A stretch of 64,000 bases of DNA from Oscillibacter hominis. Its GTDB lineage: Bacteria > Bacillota > Clostridia > Oscillospirales > Oscillospiraceae. Shown one piece after another: positions 33,272 through 41,664 of this stretch; within the stretch, counting starts at the first letter, position 1; each line of letters starts with the position of its first letter. The translations under genes were made by a program, and so were the position numbers. The notes below the pieces were generated by a model. It saw only the letters and a list, made by a program, of their open reading frames with translations, made no database searches and had not been told where the DNA came from. The stretch spans positions 1,798,001 through 1,862,000 of the forward strand of contig NZ_CP060490.1 in assembly GCF_014334055.1 (NCBI RefSeq), given 5' to 3'.

Positions 33272-35638
33272 ATGTACGACGTTATCAAGCGCGACGGCAA
33301 AATTGTATCCTTTGATCTTTCCAAGATCGGCGCCGCCATCACCAAGGCCTTTGACGCCCAGAACAGGCAGTACAACCCCGACATCATCGACATGCTGGCC
33401 CTGCGGGTGACCGCCGATTATGAGCCCAAGGTCAAAGACGGCAGGATCAGCGTGGAGGACATTCAGGACAGTGTGGAGTCCGTCCTTCAAAAAGCCGGAT
33501 ACACCGACGTGGCCAAGTGCTACATCCTCTACCGCAAGCAGCGGGAAAAGATCCGCAATATGAAGAGCACCATCCTGGACTATAAAGAGGTGGTGGACAA
33601 CTATGTTAAGATCAACGACTGGCGGGTCAAGGAAAACTCCACCGTCACCTACTCGGTGGGCGGACTGATCCTGTCCAACAGCGGCGCCATCACCGCCAAC
33701 TACTGGCTCTCCGAGATCTATGACGATGAGATCTCCAATGCCCACCGCAGCGGCGACATCCACATCCACGACCTCTCCATGCTCACCGGCTATTGCGCCG
33801 GATGGAGCCTCAAGCAGCTGATCCAGGAGGGATTGGGCGGCATCCGGGGCAAGATCACCTCCTCCCCTGCCAGTCACCTGAGCACATTGTGCAACCAGAT
33901 GGTCAACTTCCTGGGCATCATGCAGAACGAGTGGGCCGGCGCCCAGGCGTTCTCCAGCTTTGACACCTACCTCGCCCCCTTCGTCAAGGCGGACAACCTC
34001 TCCCAGAAAGAGGTGAAGCAATGCATCCAGTCTTTTGTCTACGGCGTCAACACGCCCTCCCGCTGGGGCACTCAGGCACCCTTCACCAACATCACCCTGG
34101 ACTGGACCGTGCCCAAGGACCTGGAACACCTGCCGGCCATTGTGGGCGGCAAGGAGATGGGTTTCACCTATGGCGAGTGCAAGCAGGAAATGGATATGGT
34201 GAACAAGGCCTTCATTGAAATCATGATTGAGGGCGACGCCAACGGCCGCGGCTTCCAGTATCCCATTCCCACCTACTCCATCACCCGCGACTTTGACTGG
34301 AGCGAGACAGAGAACAACAAGCTTCTCTTTGAGATGACCGCCAAGTACGGCACCCCTTACTTCTCCAACTACATCAACTCCGACATGGAGCCCTCCGACG
34401 TGCGCAGCATGTGCTGCCGGCTGCGGCTGGACCTGCGGGAGCTGCGCAAAAAGTCCGGCGGCTACTTCGGCTCCGGCGAATCCACCGGCTCCGTGGGAGT
34501 CGTCACCATCAACATGCCCCGCATCGCGTATTTGTCCAAAACGCCGGAGGAATTCTATCAGCGCCTGGACAAGATGATGGACATCAGCGCCCGCAGCCTG
34601 AAGGTCAAGCGCACCATCATCACCAAGCTGCTGGATGAGGGCCTGTATCCCTATACCAAGCATTACCTGGGCACCTTTGACAACCACTTCTCCACCATCG
34701 GCCTGATCGGCATGAACGAGGCCTGCCTCAACGCCCGCTGGCTGGGTGAAGACCTGACCCACGCCCAGGCCCAGCAGTTTACCAAAGAGGTCCTGAACCA
34801 CATGCGCGAACGGCTCAGCGATTACCAGGAGGAATACGGCGACCTCTATAACCTGGAGGCCACCCCCGCCGAATCCACCACCTACCGCCTGGCCAAGCAC
34901 GATGTGGAGAAATACCCGGACATCATCACCGCCTCCGAGCACGGAAAGACCCCCTATTACACCAACTCCTCCCATCTGCCTGTGGGCTTCACCGACGATG
35001 TGTTCGAGGCCCTGGACATCCAGGACGAGCTCCAGACCCTCTACACCAGCGGCACCGTCTTCCATGCCTTTTTGGGCGAGAAGTTGCCCTCCTGGCAGGC
35101 CGCGGCGGCACTGGTGCGCAAGATCGCCGAAAACTACAAGCTGCCCTATTACACCCTGTCCCCCACTTATTCCGTGTGCAAGAACCACGGCTACCTGGCC
35201 GGTGAACAGTTCGTCTGCCCGGAATGCGGCGAGCCGGCGGAGGTCTATTCCCGCATCACGGGGTACTACCGCCCGGTCCAGAACTGGAATGACGGCAAGG
35301 CCGAGGAGTTCAAAGAGCGCAAGCTCTACAACATCTCCACCTCCCGCCTGAAGCAGGAGGGCCGGCCCCCCCGGCGGCAGGAGGAACTGCTTTCCGCTGA
35401 TCATGCCGGGGCCTTCCTCTTCACCACAAAAACCTGCCCCAACTGCCAGCTGGCCAAGGACGCCCTCTCCCGTTCCGGCATCCTCTATACTGTCATCGAC
35501 GCGGAGGAGCAGCCCGAGCTTGCGCGAAAGTACAAGGTTATCTCCGCCCCCACGCTGCTGGTCTCAGACGGGGCCCAGGCGCGGAAGTACACCGGTGCCT
35601 CCGCCATTGCCGAGTTCGCCGAACAGGGGATCGCGTGA
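33272..35638 (+). CDS. nrdD: class III (anaerobic) ribonucleoside-triphosphate reductase with fused redoxin
   Basis: 788 residues. Domains in order: ATP-cone (about 3-93), glycyl-radical barrel with C175 (TGYCAGWSL) and C381/C382 (RSMCCRLRL) as radical-side cysteines, a metal site from C636, H639, C649 and C652, the glycyl-radical G664 in RITGYYRPVQ, and an extra C-terminal thioredoxin/glutaredoxin-like domain (about 712-788) with active site C722PNC725 and APTLLV. The fused redoxin is the notable point: most formate-driven NrdD enzymes end soon after the glycyl loop. Start ATG 33272 (MYDVIKRDGK) behind GGTGGGAG; a GTG four codons upstream overlaps that site and is rejected. Confidence 0.95.
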   Translation: MYDVIKRDGKIVSFDLSKIGAAITKAFDAQNRQYNPDIIDMLALRVTADYEPKVKDGRISVEDIQDSVESVLQKAGYTDVAKCYILYRKQREKIRNMKSTILDYKEVVDNYVKINDWRVKENSTVTYSVGGLILSNSGAITANYWLSEIYDDEISNAHRSGDIHIHDLSMLTGYCAGWSLKQLIQEGLGGIRGKITSSPASHLSTLCNQMVNFLGIMQNEWAGAQAFSSFDTYLAPFVKADNLSQKEVKQCIQSFVYGVNTPSRWGTQAPFTNITLDWTVPKDLEHLPAIVGGKEMGFTYGECKQEMDMVNKAFIEIMIEGDANGRGFQYPIPTYSITRDFDWSETENNKLLFEMTAKYGTPYFSNYINSDMEPSDVRSMCCRLRLDLRELRKKSGGYFGSGESTGSVGVVTINMPRIAYLSKTPEEFYQRLDKMMDISARSLKVKRTIITKLLDEGLYPYTKHYLGTFDNHFSTIGLIGMNEACLNARWLGEDLTHAQAQQFTKEVLNHMRERLSDYQEEYGDLYNLEATPAESTTYRLAKHDVEKYPDIITASEHGKTPYYTNSSHLPVGFTDDVFEALDIQDELQTLYTSGTVFHAFLGEKLPSWQAAAALVRKIAENYKLPYYTLSPTYSVCKNHGYLAGEQFVCPECGEPAEVYSRITGYYRPVQNWNDGKAEEFKERKLYNISTSRLKQEGRPPRRQEELLSADHAGAFLFTTKTCPNCQLAKDALSRSGILYTVIDAEEQPELARKYKVISAPTLLVSDGAQARKYTGASAIAEFAEQGIA

Positions 35639-35671
35639 GACAAAGTTTGACTCCGTAATCCATTGCCATCC

Positions 35672-35717
35672 AGAGAAGCGCTGGAGATCGCAAGATTTCC
35701 GGCGCTTCTCTATTTTT
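35672..35717 (+). terminator. terminator of nrdD
   Basis: Long stem of about 17 pairs (35672-35688 with 35695-35711) around a six-base loop, then TTTTT. Confidence 0.92.
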
Positions 35718-35779
35718 GATGCAAAACTTTCATCCTTTCCATGAAATTATTTCTTTACGAAATATTTATGCAAAATATC

Positions 35780-35807
35780 TTGCAAATCCCAGAAAAGGGG
35801 CTACAAT
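35780..35807 (+). promoter_or_regulatory. sigma-A promoter of the antiporter gene
   Basis: TTGCAA (35780-35785), 16-base spacer, TACAAT (35802-35807). Confidence 0.8.
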
Positions 35808-35819
35808 ACAAACTGCTGG

Positions 35820-35845
35820 CATTCCGGCAGCTGCCGAATGGCAGC
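35820..35845 (+). other. alternative hairpins in the antiporter leader
   Basis: Bases 35820-35840 can fold as CATTC.GGC / GCC.GAATG, while GCTGCC (35830-35835) can instead pair with GGCAGC (35840-35845). The two folds are mutually exclusive, within a leader of about 95 bases. Confidence 0.4.
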
Positions 35846-35908
35846 CATTCCTGCGGTGGATGGAAGTCCTCCGCGCGTTTTGTTTGTATTGGAAAAGGAG
35901 ATATCGTT

Positions 35909-37267
35909 GTGGTTTCGTATCAGTTTTTGATGGATCTTGCATTGATCCTGCTCAGCACCAAGCTGCTCAGCATGGCCACCCTGAAAATACATATGCCCCA
36001 GGTGGTGGGTTCGCTGATGGCCGGATTGATTTTAGGGCCCTCGATCCTCAATGTGCTGACGGAGACCCAGTTCCTCTCCGAGATGAGTGAGTTGGGCGTC
36101 ATTGTGCTGATGTTCACCGCCGGCCTCGGCACCGACATCAAGGAGCTGAAAAAAGCCGGGAAATCCGGCTTCCTGGTGGCATTGTGCGGCGTGCTGGTGC
36201 CGCTGGTCATGGGCGCCGGCCTCGCCTACTTCGGCGGCCAGGCGGGGCTCATCGACATCGGCGGATTCCTTTCCGACCTCTTTGTGGGCACCATCCTCAC
36301 CGCCACCTCCGTCAGCATCACGGTGGAGACCCTTAAAGAGATGGGCAAGCTGAATACCGCCGTGGGCAACACCATCCTGGCCGCTGCCCTGATCGACGAC
36401 GTCCTGGGCCTGATCGTCCTGACCCTGGTCTCCAGCTTTGCCGGCGACGGTGCCAACATCTATCTTGTACTGGTCAAGATTGCCCTGTTCTTCGTATTCG
36501 CCCTTGTCCTTGGGCTGCTGGCCGTCCGCTTTTTCGATTGGATGACGGAGCGTAGCAGCGGCCGCGACCTGCACCGCTTCCCGCTGATGGCCTTTGTCCT
36601 GTGCCTGGTGATGTCCTACTGCGCGGAGGTCTACTTCGGTGTGGCGGATATCATCGGTGCCTTTGGAGCCGGTTTGGCAGTGGCCTCCACCTCCAAAGCG
36701 AAATTCATTGAATCCAAGTTTGAGCCCATCTCGTCGCTGCTGCTGACGCCCATTTTCTTTGCCAGCATCGGCATCAGCGCCCAGCTCCCGGCGGCCAGCG
36801 GCAAGATGCTCCTCTTCTCCGTGCTGCTCCTTGCGGTGGCCGTGTTCTCCAAGCTGGTGGGCTGCGGCCTTGGCGCAAAGATCTGCCATTTCGACAGCCA
36901 GGAGTGCGTCCAGATCGGAACCGGCATGGCCTGCCGCGGCGAGGTGGCCCTGATTGTGGCCAACAAGGGCCTTTCCATGGGCGTGCTGAACAGCATGTTC
37001 ATGGGGCCTGTGATCATCACGGTCATCTGCTGCTCCATCCTGACGCCTGTGATGCTCAAGGTGCTTTTCCGCAACCAGACCGAGGTCTCCCTTCAGGAGA
37101 GCAACCTGGTGGACAAATACAGCGAGACCGAGCAGTTGGACCTGGTTTCAGAGCAGCTGCTGCAGGCCAACCGCGCCCTGATGGAGGGCGGTGCAAAGGC
37201 AAAAGCACCCAAAAAGCCCAAGCAGCGCAGGCAGCCGGTCCGTGCATGCGCGGTCAAGGAGAAATAA
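35909..37267 (+). CDS. Kef/NapA-type cation:proton antiporter (CPA2 family)
   Basis: 452 residues with about 12 membrane spans. The CPA2 core double aspartate is in AALIDDVLGLI and the crossing-helix region in GVIVLMFTAGLGTDI. No C-terminal TrkA-N (RCK) regulatory domain, only a 60-residue charged tail. Exchanges Na+ or K+ for protons, setting internal pH. Start is GTG 35909 (VVSYQFLMDL), eight bases after AAAAGGAG; a longer frame upstream to 35741 runs through the promoter. Confidence 0.9.
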   Translation: MVSYQFLMDLALILLSTKLLSMATLKIHMPQVVGSLMAGLILGPSILNVLTETQFLSEMSELGVIVLMFTAGLGTDIKELKKAGKSGFLVALCGVLVPLVMGAGLAYFGGQAGLIDIGGFLSDLFVGTILTATSVSITVETLKEMGKLNTAVGNTILAAALIDDVLGLIVLTLVSSFAGDGANIYLVLVKIALFFVFALVLGLLAVRFFDWMTERSSGRDLHRFPLMAFVLCLVMSYCAEVYFGVADIIGAFGAGLAVASTSKAKFIESKFEPISSLLLTPIFFASIGISAQLPAASGKMLLFSVLLLAVAVFSKLVGCGLGAKICHFDSQECVQIGTGMACRGEVALIVANKGLSMGVLNSMFMGPVIITVICCSILTPVMLKVLFRNQTEVSLQESNLVDKYSETEQLDLVSEQLLQANRALMEGGAKAKAPKKPKQRRQPVRACAVKEK

Positions 37268-37360
37268 AAACAGCGCGAACGCAGCCTGCGTATTTACCGG
37301 CCGTGGGCGCTGAAGCTTTCAATCCCTCGGCCGCGGCGCAGCCAACCGGGTCAAAGTACG

Positions 37361-37399
37361 AAAAAAGAGCCTGTCCCGTTTCGGGGCAGGCTCTTTTTA
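37361..37399. terminator. bidirectional terminator
   Basis: Stem of about 16 pairs around AAAAGAGCCTG.CCCG / CGGGGCAGGCTCTTTT, with A and T tracts on both sides, serving the antiporter (+) and MATE (-) genes. Confidence 0.9.
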
Positions 37400-37412
37400 T
37401 ATCCGGTTCGCC

Positions 37413-38795
37413 TTACGCCTCCTGTTCGCTTCGCTCTCCGCCCAGGAGGCACTTCTCCTTCCAGACGCCCTTCTTCCAGCGCCACAAAAACAGTGCCGCC
37501 CTGGTCACCTCGTCCGCCGCCATGGCAGCCCAGAGGCCCGATAGGCCCCATCCACAGGCCACGCTCAGCACATAGCCGCCGCCCACGCCGAAGAGCCACG
37601 CAAAAATCACGCACAGCGTAATGGGAAATTGGATGTCGCCGCAGGCCTGGAGCACACGGCACATGGTCATGTTCACAGCACGGCCCAGCTCCAGCGGGAT
37701 TTCCAGCAGCATGATGGTTTTCGCCAGGGCAATGACCTGGGGGTCCTTGGTGAAGAGGCCATACACCGGTTCACAGAAGAGGTACAGGAGGATCGACACG
37801 GCGCCGGAGGCCGCCGCCGACAGAGCCAGTGTCCTGCGGACGCTGCGCTCCGTGCCCTCCGTGTCCCCTGCGCCCATCAGCCGGGCGGCCACCACCTGGC
37901 AGGCCTGTGCCATGGCGCAGGCGCACAGGTACGTCACGTTGGCAAACATGGTGGCATAGACCCGGGTATTCACCACAAAGGCCGCGAAACGGTTGCAGAT
38001 GGTCTGGATGCACACCTGGGACAGGTTGTAGGAGACCGACTCGCCGCCGGCGGGCAGGCCGATGCGCAGCAGCTTTTTCAGCTGCATCCAGGGAAAGGGC
38101 AAAAGGCTGCTGCGCACCTGGGCGAACCCAAACTTTTTTGCAAACAGGGCACCGATGATCAAAAGGCCGATCAAACGGGAGATGGTGCTGGACAGCGCGG
38201 CCCCAGCCACGCCGAAAGCCGGCAGCCCATAGGGCCCGCCGATGAGCAGGGCGTTGCCCAAAATGTTGATCCCGTTCATCACAACGGATACGGCCATGGT
38301 ATCCCGCATCAGCTGGCTGGAGCGGAAAAAAGCGGTAAAGGTCAGGTACAGGGACTGGAACACCATGCCCGCCCCCACGATCTGCATATAGACGCAGGCC
38401 TTGTGGAAAATCTCCTCATGGACGCCCATCAGCCGCAGGATCGGCCCGCAGCCCGCGATCAGAACCAGGCTTACCGCAATGCCGAACACGAAGTTCATGG
38501 CCAGGGAGGCCGCGTAGGTCTCCCCCACCCGCTTGGTGTCCCTTGCGCCGATGTACTGGGACACCAGGATCATGGACGCCGTGGACACCACGGAGAAGAC
38601 CAGCAGCAAAAGGCTTGTCACCTGGTTGGCATTGCCGATGGCCCCCACGCCGTTGGGGTCGTGCCAGCCCACCATGATCTGATCCACGTTGCCCACCAGC
38701 AGCTGCAGCAGCAGCTCCACAAAAATCGGCCCACTGAGGGCCAGGATGTCGTTTTCTTTTCTGCGCCGGTTCAGCGGCGCGCCCGTTGTCCCCAT
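37413..38795 (-). CDS. MATE family efflux transporter
   Basis: 460 residues with about 12 membrane spans in two homologous halves; DQIMVGWHDPNGVGAIGNAN in the first half and QVCIQTICNRFAAFVVNTRVYA in the second are MATE landmarks. Exports cationic drugs or metabolites by Na+ or H+ exchange. Start ATG 38795 (MGTTGAPLNR) behind GGAGGAGAAC. Single gene with its own promoter and terminator. Confidence 0.93.
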   Translation of the reverse strand: MGTTGAPLNRRRKENDILALSGPIFVELLLQLLVGNVDQIMVGWHDPNGVGAIGNANQVTSLLLLVFSVVSTASMILVSQYIGARDTKRVGETYAASLAMNFVFGIAVSLVLIAGCGPILRLMGVHEEIFHKACVYMQIVGAGMVFQSLYLTFTAFFRSSQLMRDTMAVSVVMNGINILGNALLIGGPYGLPAFGVAGAALSSTISRLIGLLIIGALFAKKFGFAQVRSSLLPFPWMQLKKLLRIGLPAGGESVSYNLSQVCIQTICNRFAAFVVNTRVYATMFANVTYLCACAMAQACQVVAARLMGAGDTEGTERSVRRTLALSAAASGAVSILLYLFCEPVYGLFTKDPQVIALAKTIMLLEIPLELGRAVNMTMCRVLQACGDIQFPITLCVIFAWLFGVGGGYVLSVACGWGLSGLWAAMAADEVTRAALFLWRWKKGVWKEKCLLGGERSEQEA

Positions 38796-38825
38796 CTTTG
38801 TTCTCCTCCATTGGTTTGACACTTT

Positions 38826-38853
38826 ATTATACGAATCTCCGTGCGGAAAACAA
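38826..38853 (-). promoter_or_regulatory. sigma-A promoter of the MATE gene
   Basis: Minus-strand TTGTTT (38853-38848), 16-base spacer, TATAAT (38831-38826). Confidence 0.7.
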
Positions 38854-38877
38854 GAGGAAACTTATACAGAATTTGCG

Positions 38878-38915
38878 AAAAAGCAGCCCCGGATTCTTTC
38901 TATCCGGGGCTGCTT
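38878..38915 (-). terminator. terminator of the ABC ATPase gene
   Basis: Fourteen-pair stem AAGCAGCCCCGGAT / ATCCGGGGCTGCTT, seven-base loop, then TTTTT on the minus strand. Confidence 0.92.
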
Positions 38916-38935
38916 TCAAACTGCGGGAAGGCTCA

Positions 38936-40111
38936 TCAAAACTCCAGGTTCTTTCCGGTCTCCCTGCTGAACACATGGGCCACATTTCCGCCAAAGGAAA
39001 AGGCCACTTCCTGACCGATGGAAAAAGTCTCCCGCTGATTTCCCTCCATGTCCATGGTGGGCACGATGATGATGGTGTCGGCGCCGCAGGCGCTGACGTG
39101 CAGGTGCACGGCGCTGCCCATCATCTCGCTGACGTCCACCGTACCGTGGATGGCGTTGCGCTCGCCCAAAAGGGCGATGTGCTCCGGCCGCACGCCAAGA
39201 GTGACGCTCTGAGGCTCCACGCCGTTTTGTTCCAGCCGCCGCTGCTTTTCCTCGCTGAGCGTCACGCTGACGCCTTCTAACTCCACTGTGTACTTGCCGT
39301 CCCTGCACAGCTCCGCCTCATAGAAATTCATCCTGGGCATGCCGATAAAGCCCGCCACGAACACATTGGCCGGGTGGTCAAAGACCTCCTGGGGCGTGCC
39401 GATCTGCTGCACCAACCCGTCCTTCATGATGACGATCCGGTCGCCCAACGTCATGGCCTCGGTCTGGTCGTGGGTCACATAGATGAAGGTGGTGTCGATG
39501 CGGCTTCTCAGCTTGATGATCTCCGAGCGCATCTGGTTGCGCAGCTTGGCATCCAGGTTGCTCAGCGGCTCATCCATCAAAAACACCTTGGGATCCCGGA
39601 CAATGGCGCGGCCGATGGCCACACGCTGGCGCTGGCCGCCGGAGAGGGCCTTGGGCTTGCGGTCCAGGTACTGGGTGATGTCTAAAATTTCCGCCGCCTG
39701 GCGCACCTTCCGGTCGATCTCCTCCCTGGGCGCCTTTTTCAGCTTCAGGGAAAAGGCCATATTCTCATAGACGGTCATGTGGGGATAGAGGGCGTAGTTC
39801 TGGAACACCATGGCGATGTCCCGGTCCTTGGGCGCCACATCGTTCATCAGCTTGCCGTCGATCCACAGCTCACCGCCGGAAATCTCCTCCAGCCCGGCAA
39901 TCATCCGCAGCGTGGTGGACTTTCCGCAGCCGGAAGGGCCCACCAGCACGATGAACTCCCGGTCCTTGACCTCCAGGTTGAAGTCCTGGACCGCCAGGAC
40001 CCCCTCCTCCGTGACGGCAAGGGCGCTCTTTTTCTGCTCACCCTTCCTCTTTTTCCCGGAATCCGTGTTGGGGTAGACCTTTTTGATGTGTTTGAGAATC
40101 ACTTCTGCCAT
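38936..40111 (-). CDS. sugar ABC transporter ATP-binding protein (MsmK/UgpC type)
   Basis: 391 residues. Walker A GPSGCGKSTTLR, signature LSGGQRQRVAIGRAI, Walker B VFLMDEPLSNLDAKLRNQMR and a C-terminal TOBE/OB regulatory domain (SVTLGVRPEHIAL). This is the shared ATPase of multi-sugar importers, which can serve several permease pairs encoded elsewhere. No permease or binding protein gene is nearby. A longer frame exists upstream, but homology begins at ATG 40111 (MAEVILKHI); its ribosome site is weak. A cre-like site overlaps its -35 box. Confidence 0.9.
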   Translation of the reverse strand: MAEVILKHIKKVYPNTDSGKKRKGEQKKSALAVTEEGVLAVQDFNLEVKDREFIVLVGPSGCGKSTTLRMIAGLEEISGGELWIDGKLMNDVAPKDRDIAMVFQNYALYPHMTVYENMAFSLKLKKAPREEIDRKVRQAAEILDITQYLDRKPKALSGGQRQRVAIGRAIVRDPKVFLMDEPLSNLDAKLRNQMRSEIIKLRSRIDTTFIYVTHDQTEAMTLGDRIVIMKDGLVQQIGTPQEVFDHPANVFVAGFIGMPRMNFYEAELCRDGKYTVELEGVSVTLSEEKQRRLEQNGVEPQSVTLGVRPEHIALLGERNAIHGTVDVSEMMGSAVHLHVSACGADTIIIVPTMDMEGNQRETFSIGQEVAFSFGGNVAHVFSRETGKNLEF

Positions 40112-40298
40112 CTTCACAGCTTTGACTGCAATGCCTCCGCACGGCAGACTCACGGCCGGCCCTGGGCCGCGCCGCATTACGGCAGGTCTCCACACTGCCG
40201 CACCGCAAGCTCAGCGGGTTGACTGTTCCTCCTTTTGTTCTCCCTTGCCCTATTTTGTGGAGTAGGGCAGAGGCAGCGGATTGAAGCTTCCTGAGGTC

Positions 40299-40327
40299 AC
40301 CATAGCACAAAATCCGGCCAATGTAAA
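40299..40327 (-). promoter_or_regulatory. sigma-A promoter of the sugar ATPase gene
   Basis: Minus-strand TTTACA (40327-40322), 17-base spacer, TATGGT (40304-40299). Leader of about 185 bases with no recognised RNA motif. Confidence 0.65.
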
Positions 40328-40335
40328 CGTTTCCG
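40322..40335. promoter_or_regulatory. cre-like CcpA site over the -35 box
   Basis: TGTAAACGTTTCCG matches the cre consensus with one mismatch (last base). Overlap with the -35 box predicts catabolite repression. Confidence 0.55.
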
Positions 40336-40423
40336 GCAAATTTTGAGCCAACGCGATGCGGCCGGTTTTCGCTTCATAGAGGCAGGGAAACGGCTCCCGC
40401 TGAGGCGGGAGCCGCAGGTTTGC

Positions 40424-41548
40424 TCACTTGTCAAACAGCCTGGCGGAGCGCTGCAGCTCATCGATGATGCGGATGTGCTGGGGACAGGCGGCTTCACACT
40501 GGCCGCAGCCGATGCAGTCCGAGGCCCTGACGCCTTCCCGGGTGGCGAAGGAGTAATTCCCCCTGGCCCCCGTAAGGTTCTGATAGACCAGGTAGTTGTT
40601 CATGGCCTTGAAGATGCCTGGAATATCCACGCCCTGGGGACAGCCTTTGACGCAGTACTGGCACTCCGTGCAGGGCACCCTTGGGATCTGATCCAGCGCG
40701 GCTCGGACCTCCGCCACCGCCTGCTGCTCTTCATCGCCCAGGGGCGTGAACCCTTTCATGACCGAGAGGTTGTCCCGCACCTGATCCAAGTTGGACATGC
40801 CGGAGAGCACGGTGACAAGCCCGGGCAGCGAGGCGGCAAAGCGGATGCCCCAGGAGGCGGTGGACCAGTCGGGGTGCAGCCTCCGGAAGGGCCCGGTCAC
40901 CTCCTCAGGCAGTCCCGCCAGGGAGCCGCCCTTCACAGGCTCCATGATGATCACAGGCTTTCCGTGGGCCCGGGCCACCTCATAACACCTGCGGGACTGG
41001 ACGCTCTCGCTCTCCCAGTCGGCGTAGTTGATCTGAAGCTGGACAAACTCCACCTCCGGGTGATGCTCCAACAGGCCCTCCAGCACATCGGCCTTGTCGT
41101 GGAAGGAAAAGCCCAGGTGGCGGATCAGCCCCTCCGCCTTGCGCTGGGCCAGAAACTCCCAGATTCCATAGTCGTCAAAATAGTGTGTGCGGCCGCCGCC
41201 CAGGTTATGCAGCAGATAGAAGTCAAAATATCCGGCCCCCGTGCGCCTGAGGGAGGTCCAGAACATCTCCTGGGCCTCCTGCGCACTCTTTGCCCCGGCC
41301 CAGGCCGGAAGTTTGGTGGCCAAAAGGAAGCTCCCGCGGGGATGGCGGTCCACCAGCACGGCCTTGACGGCCTCCTCCGATCGTCCGTCCAAATACCCGT
41401 AAGCGGTGTCAAAGTATGTAAATCCGTTCTCCAGCATCAGGTCTGCCATCTGAGCCGTCTGCTCCAAATCCACGCTGCCGTCACTGAGCATGGGCAGCCG
41501 CATCATGCCAAATCCAAGCTTCGGCATTTCTTCTCCCAAATATGCCAT
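40424..41548 (-). CDS. aldo/keto reductase with C-terminal ferredoxin domain
   Basis: 374 residues. The AKR barrel has the catalytic DTAYGYLDG tyrosine block, ATKLP lysine and LLHNLGG histidine. After about residue 280, CTECQYCVKGCP and CIGCGQCEAACP add two 4Fe-4S motifs, a layout common in anaerobes for reductases that might use ferredoxin instead of or beside NADPH. Start ATG 41548 (MAYLGEEMPK) seven bases after AAGGAGG. Single gene before rpoN terminator. Substrate unknown. Confidence 0.93.
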   Translation of the reverse strand: MAYLGEEMPKLGFGMMRLPMLSDGSVDLEQTAQMADLMLENGFTYFDTAYGYLDGRSEEAVKAVLVDRHPRGSFLLATKLPAWAGAKSAQEAQEMFWTSLRRTGAGYFDFYLLHNLGGGRTHYFDDYGIWEFLAQRKAEGLIRHLGFSFHDKADVLEGLLEHHPEVEFVQLQINYADWESESVQSRRCYEVARAHGKPVIIMEPVKGGSLAGLPEEVTGPFRRLHPDWSTASWGIRFAASLPGLVTVLSGMSNLDQVRDNLSVMKGFTPLGDEEQQAVAEVRAALDQIPRVPCTECQYCVKGCPQGVDIPGIFKAMNNYLVYQNLTGARGNYSFATREGVRASDCIGCGQCEAACPQHIRIIDELQRSARLFDK

Positions 41549-41624
41549 ACGCGTCCTCCTTCTTTCCATATGAGTGTTCCCTTTCATTGTACTTGGTACA
41601 AAATTCTTTGTCAAATGATGATTC

Positions 41625-41656
41625 AAAAAGTCCCCGCCGCACTTGGTGCGGCGGGG
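41625..41656 (-). terminator. terminator of rpoN
   Basis: Ten-pair stem CCCCGCCGCA / TGCGGCGGGG, five-base loop, then TTTTT on the minus strand. Confidence 0.93.
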
Positions 41657-41664
41657 CAGGGCAT

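Noticed and set aside
33251..35404. 717-codon minus-strand frame opposite nrdD
   Set aside because: Antisense artefact; nrdD carries all catalytic residues and a promoter.
35741..35908. 56-codon N-terminal extension of the Kef-type antiporter
   Set aside because: It would be translated from within the promoter; a strong ribosome site precedes the GTG at 35909.
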